Assembly (NCBI RefSeq): GCF_021044625.1
Contig: NZ_CP087999.1
Span: 5,194,611-5,258,610, forward strand
From: Geomonas sp. RF6
GTDB lineage: Bacteria > Desulfobacterota > Desulfuromonadia > Geobacterales > Geobacteraceae
Reading direction: 5' to 3'
DNA: 64,000 nucleotides
Part shown: in pieces, positions 44,089 to 53,766 of the stretch
Numbering within the stretch: the first letter of the stretch is position 1
How the letters are laid out: every line of letters begins with the position of its first letter
The notes under the pieces: model-generated
Databases searched by the model: none
What the model was told of the DNA's origin: nothing
The model's input: the letters and a program-made list of their open reading frames with translations, nothing else
Translations under genes and position numbers: made by a program

Positions 44089-44171
44089 AGTAGTCGGTGC
44101 GCCAGTTGCGCCGCGCACGGTGTCGTTGGACAAGCACCCAAGGCTTACGGAAACCAGAGGGGAGAAGGTTG

Positions 44172-45887
44172 ATGAAATTCAGTTCACTCAGCATCAAAAT
44201 GAAGGTCCTTATTGCAGCATCCCTGCTCGTTACACTCCTCGCAACAGTGCTTATCGGCATAAACCGGCATGCGATCGTTTCCCTCAACGAGACGCATTAC
44301 CAGACGTTGCGCGCAAAGAGCATCGAACTCCGAAAGGAAGAGATGAAGAGCGAGGTAGCAATCGCCCTGGGGATAATGCAGGCGGTCTACGATGAGACGA
44401 AGGCTTCCGGCGGCGACATGGAAAGCGCGCAGAAACGGGTCCTCGAGCAGTTGCGCCGCATCAGGTTTTTTGAGAACAAAAGCGGCTACATCTTCGTGCA
44501 CGCCATCGAAGGGGATCGCGCCAGGGCGGTGCTCATTCCGGTAAAGCCGGAGCTCGAGGGAACGGACATCACCGAGCTGAAGGACAAAAACGGCACCTAC
44601 TTTATCAAAGAATCGATAAAGGCAGCCCGGGCCGGCGGCGGCTTCGTGCAGTACCTCTTCCCGAAGAAAGCGGGTGGAACTCCTGCTCCGAAGATCACCT
44701 GCATCGGGCACTTCGCCCCCTGGGACTGGGAGGTGGGGACCGGCATCTACACGGACGATCTCGAAGCGGACGCGACAAAGCTTTACCTGGCAGGTGCCAA
44801 GCAGGCGAATCGGGAATTCTACATTATGTGCGGCGTGACCCTCATCGCCGTGGTGCTCATAGTGGCACTGATCGCCTTCGGGGTGGGGATCCTCCTGAAG
44901 CCGCTGCAGAGCATCGTGGCTCTCGTGCGTGAGCTCGCCCAGGGAGAGGGTGACCTGACGCGTAGGCTGCCGGTGACGACGGAAGACGAGGTCGGCGATC
45001 TCTCGCGAGAGTTCAACCGCTTCATCGGAAAGATCCAGGAGATCATGCTGGAGGTAGCGATGGAGAGCACCGAGGTCGGCTCATGCAGCGACAAGCTCTC
45101 CAGCATCTCCCACGGGCTCGCGGAGGAATTCGACGCGCTTGCCGACAAATCCTCTTCCGTTGCGACGGCAAGCGAAGAGATGGCCGCCACCACGAACGAG
45201 ATAGCCTCAAATTGCGTCTGTGCGGCTGAAGGGGCGGAGGTTGCCAGTGAGAAAGCGACCGCCGGAGCAGCCATCCTGCAAAAGACGCTGGAGTCGATGC
45301 GGCGGCTGGCGGAGAAGGTTACCGCTTCGGCCCACACTGTGGCGGGTCTCGGTGCGCGCTCCGACCAGATCGGCGCCATCATCAACACGATTGAGGATAT
45401 AGCGGATCAGACAAACCTCCTTGCGCTCAATGCTGCCATCGAGGCCGCACGCGCAGGCGATCAGGGACGCGGCTTTGCGGTGGTGGCGGATGAGGTCCGT
45501 GCGCTGGCAGAGCGCACAGCCAAGGCGACGCGCGAGATCGGCGGCATGATCAAGAGCATCCAGGAAGAGACGCGATCCGCAGTCGCGGTCATGGAGGCCG
45601 GCGTGCGCGAAGTCGAGACCGGGAGCAACGAGGCGAGCCGGTCGGGGGCGGCGCTCCAGGAGATCCTGGACCAGGTGGAGCGGGTGACCGGCCAGGTGAA
45701 CCAGATCGCCACCGCGGCGGAAGAGCAGAGCGCCACGACGCTGGAGATAACGGCCAACGTGCAGCAGCTCAATGACGTACTGCAGCAGGGGGTGCGCAGC
45801 CTGAGGGACTCTTCGAGGACGGCGCAGGGGATGAAGGAGCTCTCCGACGAACTGAACGCGGTCATCGGCAGGTTCCGCCTCTCCTAA
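44172..45887 (+). CDS. methyl-accepting chemotaxis protein with Cache sensor
   Basis: The 571-aa receptor has a transmembrane helix near residues 10-32 and a periplasmic single-Cache domain ([19 protein letters not shown], then [14 protein letters not shown] and [14 protein letters not shown]). A second helix near 217-240 ([20 protein letters not shown]), a HAMP domain and the signalling coiled coil follow. The hairpin tip contains [20 protein letters not shown] near 409. Cache_2 domains often sense small carboxylates; the ligand is unknown. No C-terminal CheR-docking pentapeptide is seen. GGGGAGAAGG precedes ATG 44172. Confidence 0.95.
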   Translation: MKFSSLSIKMKVLIAASLLVTLLATVLIGINRHAIVSLNETHYQTLRAKSIELRKEEMKSEVAIALGIMQAVYDETKASGGDMESAQKRVLEQLRRIRFFENKSGYIFVHAIEGDRARAVLIPVKPELEGTDITELKDKNGTYFIKESIKAARAGGGFVQYLFPKKAGGTPAPKITCIGHFAPWDWEVGTGIYTDDLEADATKLYLAGAKQANREFYIMCGVTLIAVVLIVALIAFGVGILLKPLQSIVALVRELAQGEGDLTRRLPVTTEDEVGDLSREFNRFIGKIQEIMLEVAMESTEVGSCSDKLSSISHGLAEEFDALADKSSSVATASEEMAATTNEIASNCVCAAEGAEVASEKATAGAAILQKTLESMRRLAEKVTASAHTVAGLGARSDQIGAIINTIEDIADQTNLLALNAAIEAARAGDQGRGFAVVADEVRALAERTAKATREIGGMIKSIQEETRSAVAVMEAGVREVETGSNEASRSGAALQEILDQVERVTGQVNQIATAAEEQSATTLEITANVQQLNDVLQQGVRSLRDSSRTAQGMKELSDELNAVIGRFRLS

Positions 45888-45933
45888 ACCAGAGACTCCC
45901 CCGGATCCGCGGATGCCGATCCTGGGGAGCCTT

Positions 45934-46362
45934 TCACACCGAGGGCGCCGGCACTCCTGTCGGCGCACCCTCATCCTGCACCGCGCCCTGCTCTGCAACC
46001 TCATCACCGGTCGCACCCTGGTCAGCCAGGTAGTTCCTCCCCCACTCGCACATCCGGTCCAGGATCGGAATCACGCTCCTCCCTTTCTCCGTCAGCGAAT
46101 ACTCCACCTTCGGCGGGACCTGCGGGTACACGACCCGCGCCACCAGCCCGTCCTGTTCCAGTTCGCGCAGCTGCTGCGTCAGCATCTTGCGCGTCGTCTC
46201 GCTGAACTGGCGCTGCAGCTCGGAAAAGCGCATTGTCTGCGCCGAGAGATGCCACAGGATCGAGGTTTTCCACTTGCCCCCGATGACCGCCAAGGTAACA
46301 TCGATACTGCACGAATACTGCTTCTCCCTGAAAACGTACGGTGCCGGACCATTCTGCTGCAC
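45934..46362 (-). CDS. HxlR-family transcriptional regulator
   Basis: The 142-aa winged-helix protein matches HxlR/YodB regulators: CSIDVTLAVIGGKWKTSILW near residue 18, the recognition helix RKMLTQQLRELEQDGLVAR, and the wing VEYSLTEKGRS. Members often sense quinones, aldehydes or thiol-reactive compounds. One N-terminal cysteine (Cys18, at the YodB Cys6-like position) could be the sensor; this is inference. The start is GTG with GGGAGG upstream. It is divergent from a redox cassette it probably controls. Confidence 0.9.
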   Translation of the reverse strand: MQQNGPAPYVFREKQYSCSIDVTLAVIGGKWKTSILWHLSAQTMRFSELQRQFSETTRKMLTQQLRELEQDGLVARVVYPQVPPKVEYSLTEKGRSVIPILDRMCEWGRNYLADQGATGDEVAEQGAVQDEGAPTGVPAPSV

Positions 46363-46398
46363 AAGCCCCTCCCAAAAACCCTAGGTACCTTTTTTGAT

Positions 46399-46423
46399 AC
46401 TACGTAATAAAAAAGTGCGTAGT
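46399..46423. promoter_or_regulatory. possible HxlR operator
   Basis: ACTACG and CGTAGT are perfect 6-bp inverted arms separated by 13 bp, in the gap between the HxlR gene and the redox cassette. HxlR/YodB-type operators are short palindromes containing TACT/AGTA-like halves, so the fit is plausible but untested. Confidence 0.4.
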
Positions 46424-46527
46424 TGACAGAATCGACTGCGTGGAGGAAGGTAGCGCAAAACGAGGGGGAGACGCAACCGCTTTTACCTTTTCGCTGGAAT
46501 GGAATCGACGCACCAAAGGAGAAAGGC

Positions 46528-47103
46528 ATGAAAGTCGTGGCGTTCAACGGCAGTCCCCGCAGGGAGGGTAACACCTCCATCCTCATCAGGCGGGTCTTTG
46601 CGGAGCTGGCACAGGAGGGGATCGAGACGGAGGAGATCAACCTCACCGGGAAACCGCTGCGGGGATGCACCGCCTGCATGAGGTGCTTCGAGCTCAAAAA
46701 CGGACGCTGCGTCATCGAGGACGACCTGATAAACGACTGCATCGCGAAGATGGTGCAGGCGGACGGGATCATCCTCGCCTCGCCGACCTACTTTTCCGAC
46801 GTGACCGCCGAGATGAAAGCGCTCATCGACAGAGGCGGCATGGTCGCCATCGCCAACGGCGCGCACCTGCAGCGCAAGGTCGGTGCGGCGGTCGTGGCGG
46901 TGCGCCGCGGCGGCGCCGGGCACGTCTTCAACACGCTGAACCACTTCTTTTTCATAAACCAGATGATCGTCCCCGGCTCCTCCTACTGGAACTTCGCCTT
47001 CGGCCGCGACGTGGGCGAGGTGGAAGAGGATGCGGAAGGGATGGGGACGATGGCGACGCTGGGGCGCAACATGGCCTGGCTGCTGAAAACGATAAACGGC
47101 TGA
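46528..47103 (+). CDS. flavodoxin-like NADPH-dependent FMN reductase / iron-sulfur flavoprotein
   Basis: The 191-aa protein has the flavodoxin-like FMN site [14 protein letters not shown] near residues 5-18 and [18 protein letters not shown] near 85. A cysteine group CTACMRCF near 47-54 (with a nearby C) resembles the cluster-binding region of iron-sulfur flavoproteins. It probably reduces quinones, metals or electrophiles. AAAGGAGAAAGGC precedes ATG 46528; an earlier in-frame ATG overlaps the operator. First gene of a three-gene set with 35-bp gaps. Confidence 0.88.
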   Translation: MKVVAFNGSPRREGNTSILIRRVFAELAQEGIETEEINLTGKPLRGCTACMRCFELKNGRCVIEDDLINDCIAKMVQADGIILASPTYFSDVTAEMKALIDRGGMVAIANGAHLQRKVGAAVVAVRRGGAGHVFNTLNHFFFINQMIVPGSSYWNFAFGRDVGEVEEDAEGMGTMATLGRNMAWLLKTING

Positions 47104-47138
47104 CCACGCGGCCGACCACGAAGGAAAAGGAGAAGGCG

Positions 47139-48344
47139 ATGCTCTACCGGAAGATGCCGAAGAATGATGACGAGCTTTCCATACTTGGATTCGGTTGCAT
47201 GCGCCTGCCTATGGCCGACGGGAAGATCGACGAGCCGCGCGCCATCGCCCAGATCCGCCGCGCCATCGACGAGGGGATCAACTACCTCGACACCGCGTGG
47301 CCGTACCACGGCGGAGAGAGCGAGCCGCTCCTCGGACGCGCCCTGCGGGACGGCTACCGCGAGAAGGTGAAGATAGCGACGAAGCTCCCCTCGTGGCTGG
47401 TGCAAAGCCGCGAGGAGATGGACCGCTTTCTCGAGGCACAGCTGGAGCGGCTCGGCACAGACTGCATCGACTACTACCTCGTCCACACGCTGAACGGCCC
47501 CCTGTGGGACAAGCTGAGACTTCACGGCATCGAGGACTTCCTCGACCGCGCAAAGGAGGACCGCCGCATCCGTTACGCCGGGTTCTCATTCCACGGGCTC
47601 GGGCCCGATTTTCCCCGCATCGTCGACGGCTACCCCTGGGACTTCTGCCAGATCCAGTACAACTACCTGGACCGGGAGTTCCAGGCCGGCGAGGCAGGGC
47701 TTAAGTACGCCGCAGAGAAGGGGCTCGGGGTCATCGTAATGGAGCCATTGCGCGGCGGCAACCTGGCCCTTCCCGCTCCCCCGGCGGCGGTGGCCGCACT
47801 CTGGGACGAGGCGCCGGTGCGGCGCACGCCCGTGGAATGGGCGCTGCGCTGGGTGTGGAACCACCCTGAGGTGACGCTGGTCCTTTCCGGGATGAATGAA
47901 GAGGCGCACATCGCGGAAAACATCGCGGCCGCGAATGCTGCCCTCCCCTGCTCCCTCTCGGCGGCGGAGCTCGCACTGGTGGAGCGGGTGAGCCGCACCT
48001 ACCAGGAGCTCATGCAGGTCGGATGCACCGGGTGCGGCTACTGCATGCCGTGCCCCGCCGGCGTCGACATCCCCGGGGCGTTCGACACCTACAACAAGAT
48101 GCACATGTTCGGCAACATCCAGGAGGCGAAGTTCATCTACGCGCTGCGCATGAGCGACAAGGTGGTGTCACGCACCGCAAGCTATGCCTCCCAGTGCGTC
48201 TCTTGCGGCGCATGTCTCGACAAATGCCCCCAGCACATCGCCATTCCGGAGATGCTGGCAAAGGTCGTCGCGGAGCTGGAGGGGGCCGATATGGAGAAAG
48301 CGATCGCAGCCGCACTCCCCATATTTACCGCGAAGCCGAAATAA
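47139..48344 (+). CDS. aldo/keto reductase with C-terminal 4Fe-4S domain
   Basis: The 401-aa protein has an AKR barrel (FGCMRLPMADGKIDEPRA; YLDTAWPYHGGESE with Asp and Tyr; KLPSW with Lys; VHTLNG with His). A ferredoxin-like tail adds CTGCGYCMPCP near 329 and CVSCGACLDKCP near 374. This fusion is common in anaerobes; the native substrate is unknown, and electrons may pass through the clusters rather than NADPH. AAGGAGAAGGCG precedes ATG 47139; the long frame starting inside the previous gene is a shadow extension. Confidence 0.92.
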   Translation: MLYRKMPKNDDELSILGFGCMRLPMADGKIDEPRAIAQIRRAIDEGINYLDTAWPYHGGESEPLLGRALRDGYREKVKIATKLPSWLVQSREEMDRFLEAQLERLGTDCIDYYLVHTLNGPLWDKLRLHGIEDFLDRAKEDRRIRYAGFSFHGLGPDFPRIVDGYPWDFCQIQYNYLDREFQAGEAGLKYAAEKGLGVIVMEPLRGGNLALPAPPAAVAALWDEAPVRRTPVEWALRWVWNHPEVTLVLSGMNEEAHIAENIAAANAALPCSLSAAELALVERVSRTYQELMQVGCTGCGYCMPCPAGVDIPGAFDTYNKMHMFGNIQEAKFIYALRMSDKVVSRTASYASQCVSCGACLDKCPQHIAIPEMLAKVVAELEGADMEKAIAAALPIFTAKPK

Positions 48345-48379
48345 TTTTTTGCAGGAAGTTCATCATACGGAGGAACCGC

Positions 48380-49201
48380 ATGCTCTCGTTCAAAGTAGAC
48401 AAGAAGAAATGCACCAGATGCGGCGAGTGCGCCGCCGACTGTATCGCCGGGATCATCAAGATGGAGGACGACGCACCGTCCATCCCCCCCGAGTTGGAAG
48501 AAGCGTGCTACAAGTGCCAGCACTGTATGGCAGTCTGTCCCACGGGGGCGGTCTCCATCTTCGACCTCTCACCTGCGAAGAGCCAGCCGAAGGCGGGGCT
48601 CCCCACCCCGCTGCAGCTCGCCTCCCTCATGAAGGTGCGGCGCTCCGTGCGGCGCTACGAGGAGGGGAATGTCGACCGGGGACTGATCCAGAATCTTCTC
48701 GAGGTTGCCTGGCATGCGCCGACGGGCGTGAATGCCCGGCAGGTTCGCTTCACCGTCGTGGACGACCGCGCGAAGCTGGCGAAGCTTCGTGGCGAGATAA
48801 TGGAGGGGCTCGGTCGGTTGGTCCGGGAGGACGCACTTCCGGAGGGTTACGAGCGCTTCAGGGGGATTGTCTCGGCGTGGGAGGAGAAGGGGGAAGATAT
48901 CATCTTTCGGAACGCTCCGCACATAGTGGTCGCCTCGACACCGAAAAGCGTCCCGACGCCGCTGGCGGACTGCCTGATTGCGCTCACCTACTTCGAGTTG
49001 TACGCACAGGCCAACGGCGTAGGCACCGTGTGGGCGGGGCTGGCGAAGTATGCCATAGACGACCTCCTTCCGGAGACGCGCAAGAAGCTCGGCATCCCCG
49101 ACGATCACCTCGTCGGTTATGTAATGATCTTCGGGAAACCTGCGGTAAGTTACGCGAGGGGGGTGCAGCACCGCCCAGCGATGATCCATACGGTGGAGTA
49201 G
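48380..49201 (+). CDS. nitroreductase with N-terminal ferredoxin domain
   Basis: The 273-aa protein starts with two 4Fe-4S motifs (CTRCGECAADC near 11-21 and CYKCQHCMAVCP near 42-53). An FMN-dependent nitroreductase domain follows (MKVRRSVRRYEEGNVDRGLI near 83; WHAPTGVNARQVRFTVVDD near 110; C-terminal GYVMIFGKPAVSYAR). Such fusions reduce nitro compounds, flavins or quinones using ferredoxin. AGGAACCGC precedes ATG 48380. Last gene of the HxlR-linked cassette, 35 bp after the AKR. Confidence 0.92.
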   Translation: MLSFKVDKKKCTRCGECAADCIAGIIKMEDDAPSIPPELEEACYKCQHCMAVCPTGAVSIFDLSPAKSQPKAGLPTPLQLASLMKVRRSVRRYEEGNVDRGLIQNLLEVAWHAPTGVNARQVRFTVVDDRAKLAKLRGEIMEGLGRLVREDALPEGYERFRGIVSAWEEKGEDIIFRNAPHIVVASTPKSVPTPLADCLIALTYFELYAQANGVGTVWAGLAKYAIDDLLPETRKKLGIPDDHLVGYVMIFGKPAVSYARGVQHRPAMIHTVE

Positions 49202-49208
49202 GCGTTGG

Positions 49209-49238
49209 CGGACCAGTCGGACCAGTCGGGCTCGTCGG
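49209..49238. repeat. short GACCAGTC tandem repeat, second site
   Basis: CGGACCAGTCGGACCAGTCG directly after the nitroreductase stop; compare 41567-41591. Confidence 0.6.
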
Positions 49239-49295
49239 ACTATAGAACCGGGCAGGCCTAAGGGCCTGCCCACTCCATGCATTTCGCCGTGGGGC

Positions 49296-49568
49296 TCAAG
49301 CCGCCTTGGCCTTGCCGCGGGGGGCCGGAGCTCCTCTGAGAAGGCCCTGCGAGCTCAGGTCTTCATCCAGGTCGGGCCAGTGGATGCAGTAGCCGGCGCC
49401 CGAAATTTTCCAGTGCTCACGCTGCTCGGAGGTGGCATTCAGCAGCCGCGGAAACCACACCAGAGGGGCCGAAATCGTCCGCCCGTCGTAAAGATCAACA
49501 ACTATGGTATCTGGTGTAAAGGTCACGTTCAGGATTCTCTCGCCAGCCCTAGGCTCCGAAGTACTCAT
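49296..49568 (-). CDS. DUF2442 protein
   Basis: The 90-aa protein fits DUF2442: LNVTFTPDTIVVDLYDGRTI, then SAPLVWFPRLLNATSEQREHW and GYCIHWPDLDEDLS. The C-terminal AAPRGKAKAA-like tail is basic. DUF2442 genes are usually paired with DUF4160 genes, as here, and the pair is often suggested to be a toxin-antitoxin-like module without firm proof. ATG 49568 follows GGAGGCGTGGT and overlaps the upstream gene by 20 bp. Confidence 0.85.
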   Translation of the reverse strand: MSTSEPRAGERILNVTFTPDTIVVDLYDGRTISAPLVWFPRLLNATSEQREHWKISGAGYCIHWPDLDEDLSSQGLLRGAPAPRGKAKAA

Positions 49569-49788
49569 ACCACGCCTCCAAAAGTTCTTCTCGATGTTGC
49601 AACACCAACTTTTCCAGCTTTCTGAGTTCCCTTGCCTGAAACCCGAGAGTGTACCCCAGTTCGACTGGGTCCAGCCAGAACTTCGCGGAAAAATGCTCCC
49701 GATCGACATGGACATGCGGGGGTTCATGCATATCATGACTGACGAAATAGAATCTGTACGGCCCCGATCTTAGAACGGCTGGTGACAT
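49549..49788 (-). CDS. DUF4160 protein
   Basis: The 79-aa protein is a typical DUF4160 member: YRFYFVSHDMHEPPHVHVDR near residues 11-30 with the conserved histidine cluster, KFWLDPVEL, and a C-terminal helix ELRKLEKLVLQHREELLEAW. It overlaps and precedes DUF2442. GAGGAAGGGTTGAGGT lies before the ATG. The biochemical role is unknown. Confidence 0.85.
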   Translation of the reverse strand: MSPAVLRSGPYRFYFVSHDMHEPPHVHVDREHFSAKFWLDPVELGYTLGFQARELRKLEKLVLQHREELLEAWYEYFGA

Positions 49789-49860
49789 ACCTCAACCCTT
49801 CCTCGTGAATTATGCAGGACAAAGCGTGCGGCGTGCAATGGTAAGATACGACGCCGCAGG

Positions 49861-52800
49861 CTACTTCGCCACCACCCCGAATTCCACTCTCGCGCCGCCG
49901 GCGCCTTCCTTTTTCGTACCGCCGTAGATATCCCCGGACTTCTCAAAGACCCTCTCCGGCGGCAGCCGCCCCTCCCCAACGAGAAACGCCGTTACCGCCG
50001 CGCACCGCTCGTGCGCCAGGGCGCGGAGTTGCTCTTCTCCGACCGTGGTGTTGGCGAGGATCAGTTTCGTCATCTCCGCATCGGGCAACTCCTTAAGCGT
50101 TCCTATCACGGTCCTCGGCTTCGGGAACTTCTCCTTTTCATAGACCGCCTTCAGAAGCTTTGCATGTTCCTCGGGAAGGATCTCCAGCGATTCCACCGTC
50201 TGCCCCGCGGGCAGGCGCTTCTCCTTTGCCATCTGCAGGAACTTCTCCCCTTTCATCTTCTTCTTGAGCAGCTCGATGCGGTACCCTTCCGGATCCTTCT
50301 CCCGGTCGACGATCCCGCATACCTCCAGCCGTATCCCCGGGCGCTCGGCCAGCGCCCGGGCGAGCTTGTGAAGCTTCTCACTCTCCCCCTGAGAAACGGT
50401 GCTGGCACCGGGAGCGAAGCTTACGTTGCTGAGGTCGGTCCCCCCTCCGAAGGTGGCGGAAAGGAGTGCCAGCGGCGATGTCACAGCCTTTGTGAAGACG
50501 TTTTTCACCACCTGCCACACCACCCCCCACACGCTGAACTGGGGATCGTCCGTCCGCCCGGTCACCGGGAGGTCGAGATGGATCTCGCCGTTCTTGTCCT
50601 TCAAAAGCGCAACGGCCAGGTGCACCGGCAGCTTCGTCGCCTTCTCGCTCTCCACCTTTTCCCCGAAGGTGAAGCGGTCGATGAAAACCTTGTTCTCCGA
50701 GTTCAACTGCTTCTTCTCTATCAGGTACTTGAGGTCGAGATAGAGCTTTCCCTGGTCGACCCGGTAGCCGAGGTACGTCCCGGAGTACGGCGAGACGCCC
50801 GGGAGCTCGATGTCGCGGAAGGTGATCTTCAGATCGACCAGGAGATCGTCGCGCAGGGGGTTGATGCGCCCGGTTATCTGCAGAGGGGAGCGGTTCTCCA
50901 GGTTCCCCCTCAGATCCACGTCGGCAAACTTCGACTCCTCCGACGACAGCCCCGATACGCGACCGCCGAGATGGTAGAAGGTCGTGCTGAACGGCTGAGG
51001 GAGATGCTCGTCGGAGAAGGCGACCGTACCTTCCTGTATGGTGACAGCCCCGATGGAAACCTTTTTCTTCAAGGCCGGGGGAGCCGCTGCAGCAGGACTC
51101 CCCCCCGGCTGCAGCGCAGCCGAAGAAACCGGTGCGGGCGGCATCGGCGCTGCAGTCCCCGCAGCCGGCGCGGCAGGAGGTACTTTGTCACCCCCTGTGG
51201 CGCCGTCCGATGCCGCTGTTTCTTTGGCAACGAGATTCTGGAGGTTCAGCGTCCCGTCCGGCCGAACGATGATGCGGGAGTACAGGTTATTGAGCGCGAT
51301 CTGGCGGATGTCCAGTAAAAACGGCGCTATCTCCCCCTTGATCCCGTCAAGCTGCAGGCTTTCCCACCTCAAAAGATCCTGCTCTGCTATCGCATCGATG
51401 CTGTGGAAACTCCGCACGCCGGCATTACCCTGAAATACCCCGGCCGGCTTCCCATCCTTTACCGACAGTGCAACTTTGAGGTTTGCATCGAGGGCCCCAC
51501 CGACGAGGATGACGTTGAGGTTCTCCGGAAGGTATGACTCGAAGTCACTCAGCGGGAGTCGGCCCACCTTCACGGTTCCGGTATAGCTGAAGGGCGCGGG
51601 GATTATGAAGCCGCCGGCCGAAATCGGCGCGTCCTTTCCAAAGGTCGTGGAGAGGCGGATCCCGGCAGGGTTCAGGTGCGATCCGGTGAGGTTGGTAAGA
51701 CTCACGCGGGTGTCGTTCAGGGTGAAGACCGGATCCCCCTCCCGCGTTCTGTCAGTGAAGGCTAGTCCGATGCCGCTGCACTGGATCTTCCCGATCCTGT
51801 ACGAAAAGGGCGGAGCCTCCCTGCTTCCCCGCGCGGCCGGCGGTGCCGGCGCCGCAGCCGCGCCGTGGGCGGGAGCTTCCCGCACCAGCGACAGTGCCGG
51901 GACCGATCCGTCCTCTTCGCGGGAGACCGACATGATCCCTCTCGACAGGGTGATATTTTCTATCTCCAGGTGATTGGTCTTTTGCCGGTACGAGGCACCA
52001 GCGGCGTCCAAACTGGCGAGAGACAACCTGTTTCCCTTGCCGAGGCGGGTGGAGAGCCCTCGCAGGCCAAGTGCCATCGCCTCTGCAGAAAGTCCTTCCT
52101 CGGGAGAATACACGATCGCCGCGGAAAGGTCTGCGCGCCCCTCGAAGGGAGCAGCAAGATACCGCGAAAGGTACGGCCAGCTCTCCTCCAACGGCAGGTC
52201 CTTCACTGCAACATTGCCGGAGAAGGCGGCAGAGGGGAGGGAAAAGCTGCCGCTCGATGCGGCCTTGCCGCCGTTGACGGTGAAGGAGAGCTTGTAGTCG
52301 GCGGGTCTGGAGCCGGTGGTGGAGAAGCCGGTGATGGCGGCCTCTATGCCGGCCACCTTGGCGGTGAAGCCGCCCGCGGGGACGAGGTCGCTGAAATGCA
52401 CGGTGCCGTTTTTGAAGAGGAAGGAGGAGACATCGACCGGCAGCGTCGTTTGCTTCGGGGCGTCTTCCCCTTCATCCTCCTCGTCCGACTCCGCATTCTC
52501 CTGCGCGACCGCGGGTTTAAGAAGACGATCATACATCCACTCCCCGTGCTTGTTCCTGCTGGCGAAGATTTCCAGGCCGTCCAGGAGGATGGAGGAAAAG
52601 GCGTATTTCTTCCTCGCGAAGTCCAGTTTCGCCGCCTTCACCTGCAAAAGAGGGAGCTTCACCAGAGGCTTCCCGTTCCTGAGGGAGACGCTCGCCTCTT
52701 CCACTGTAAGGATGCCGCTTAGAGCAACTTCGGGCCTTCGGTCGGAGGAGACGTGGTAGTCCAGGTCCGCGTCGAGAGTCACAAAGCCGCTCTTCACGTC

Positions 52801-53517
52801 GATTGGGGGGCGCACCGGCGAGTAGCCGAGGTACTCGGGGAGACTCATACGCTGCAACCCGAGGTGCAGCGAGGTCTGCATCGACTTGCTGAGCGGCTTC
52901 GTCCTGCCGCGAAGGCTGAAGGCGGTACCGTTCACCACCGCGGTGACCTGGGGGGCGACGTAGCTCTCCGCGTAGTACGGGATGTTGCTTATGAACGGAA
53001 TCCCCATATCCAGCTTCCGAACGGTATGGACCTTTTCGGGGCCGACTGCCTTGTCGCTGAAATCGACGGAGCCGTTGCGGATGACTATGTTGTTGAGGGA
53101 GAAGAGGATCGGCTTCTTCCCGTCCGGTTGTGCCTTCAGGCGGCGGTCGATTATGTCGGAAAAGCTGTAGCGGTTCGGGGCGGTACGGACGAAGCTGACT
53201 TGCGGCTCTTCGACAGTGATCTCGTCGAGAACAAGCGCGCGCCGAAAGATGGAGGCTGAACTCAAGGACACCCGGAGTCTCCGGATGGCAAGAAGAGGAG
53301 CCCTCCCCTTCTCATCGAGCGACACGCCATCGATGGTCACGGTGAGGGTAAAGGGATTGATCGAAACGGCATCGATCCTGGTGACCCTGCCGGTCGCCTC
53401 CCCGACCGCCTCCACAGCCCTGCTCTTCACTATCTGCGGCAGAAGAGTCACTATGAAAAGAAGCAGGACGACTACGAAGAGCCCTGCTCCTATGAAAATT
53501 TTTCCCTTTCGCTGCAT
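49861..53517 (-). CDS. DUF748 / AsmA-like giant envelope protein
   Basis: The 1218-aa protein has one N-terminal membrane anchor (IFIGAGLFVVVLLLFIVTLL) and a long beta-rich DUF748 region. DUF748 repeats are typified by ISLNNI-like patterns: LFSLNNIVIRNGSVDFSD near 133, GAVTIQEGTVAFSDEHLPQP and DLKYLIEKKQLNSENKVFID. Two Ala/Pro-rich linkers lie near 550-565 and 770-815. The C-terminus (VSFAPGASTVSQGESEKLHK) resembles an OmpA-like start. AsmA relatives are thought to move phospholipids between membranes; that role here is inference. GAGGGGATA precedes ATG 53517. Confidence 0.88.
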   Translation of the reverse strand: MQRKGKIFIGAGLFVVVLLLFIVTLLPQIVKSRAVEAVGEATGRVTRIDAVSINPFTLTVTIDGVSLDEKGRAPLLAIRRLRVSLSSASIFRRALVLDEITVEEPQVSFVRTAPNRYSFSDIIDRRLKAQPDGKKPILFSLNNIVIRNGSVDFSDKAVGPEKVHTVRKLDMGIPFISNIPYYAESYVAPQVTAVVNGTAFSLRGRTKPLSKSMQTSLHLGLQRMSLPEYLGYSPVRPPIDVKSGFVTLDADLDYHVSSDRRPEVALSGILTVEEASVSLRNGKPLVKLPLLQVKAAKLDFARKKYAFSSILLDGLEIFASRNKHGEWMYDRLLKPAVAQENAESDEEDEGEDAPKQTTLPVDVSSFLFKNGTVHFSDLVPAGGFTAKVAGIEAAITGFSTTGSRPADYKLSFTVNGGKAASSGSFSLPSAAFSGNVAVKDLPLEESWPYLSRYLAAPFEGRADLSAAIVYSPEEGLSAEAMALGLRGLSTRLGKGNRLSLASLDAAGASYRQKTNHLEIENITLSRGIMSVSREEDGSVPALSLVREAPAHGAAAAPAPPAARGSREAPPFSYRIGKIQCSGIGLAFTDRTREGDPVFTLNDTRVSLTNLTGSHLNPAGIRLSTTFGKDAPISAGGFIIPAPFSYTGTVKVGRLPLSDFESYLPENLNVILVGGALDANLKVALSVKDGKPAGVFQGNAGVRSFHSIDAIAEQDLLRWESLQLDGIKGEIAPFLLDIRQIALNNLYSRIIVRPDGTLNLQNLVAKETAASDGATGGDKVPPAAPAAGTAAPMPPAPVSSAALQPGGSPAAAAPPALKKKVSIGAVTIQEGTVAFSDEHLPQPFSTTFYHLGGRVSGLSSEESKFADVDLRGNLENRSPLQITGRINPLRDDLLVDLKITFRDIELPGVSPYSGTYLGYRVDQGKLYLDLKYLIEKKQLNSENKVFIDRFTFGEKVESEKATKLPVHLAVALLKDKNGEIHLDLPVTGRTDDPQFSVWGVVWQVVKNVFTKAVTSPLALLSATFGGGTDLSNVSFAPGASTVSQGESEKLHKLARALAERPGIRLEVCGIVDREKDPEGYRIELLKKKMKGEKFLQMAKEKRLPAGQTVESLEILPEEHAKLLKAVYEKEKFPKPRTVIGTLKELPDAEMTKLILANTTVGEEQLRALAHERCAAVTAFLVGEGRLPPERVFEKSGDIYGGTKKEGAGGARVEFGVVAK

Positions 53518-53766
53518 TATCCCCTCGCGACGATACTCAGATTGCCTCTCACCCTTTGTTCAATGACAGAGAACCGACCAAAGAGACTATAAAATGATAT
53601 GGCACAACCTGCAACAGTGTGATGAGGGGGCAACACGAAAACCGGTTCATGAGGGTCTGCCGGATGCAAGGGGGACGATGGCAATTACATTTCGCAATCC
53701 TTATACTGTAATGAAGGAAACGAGGTAGCAGGAACTGTCGAGTTTGCCTCGCCGGGGACGGAAACC

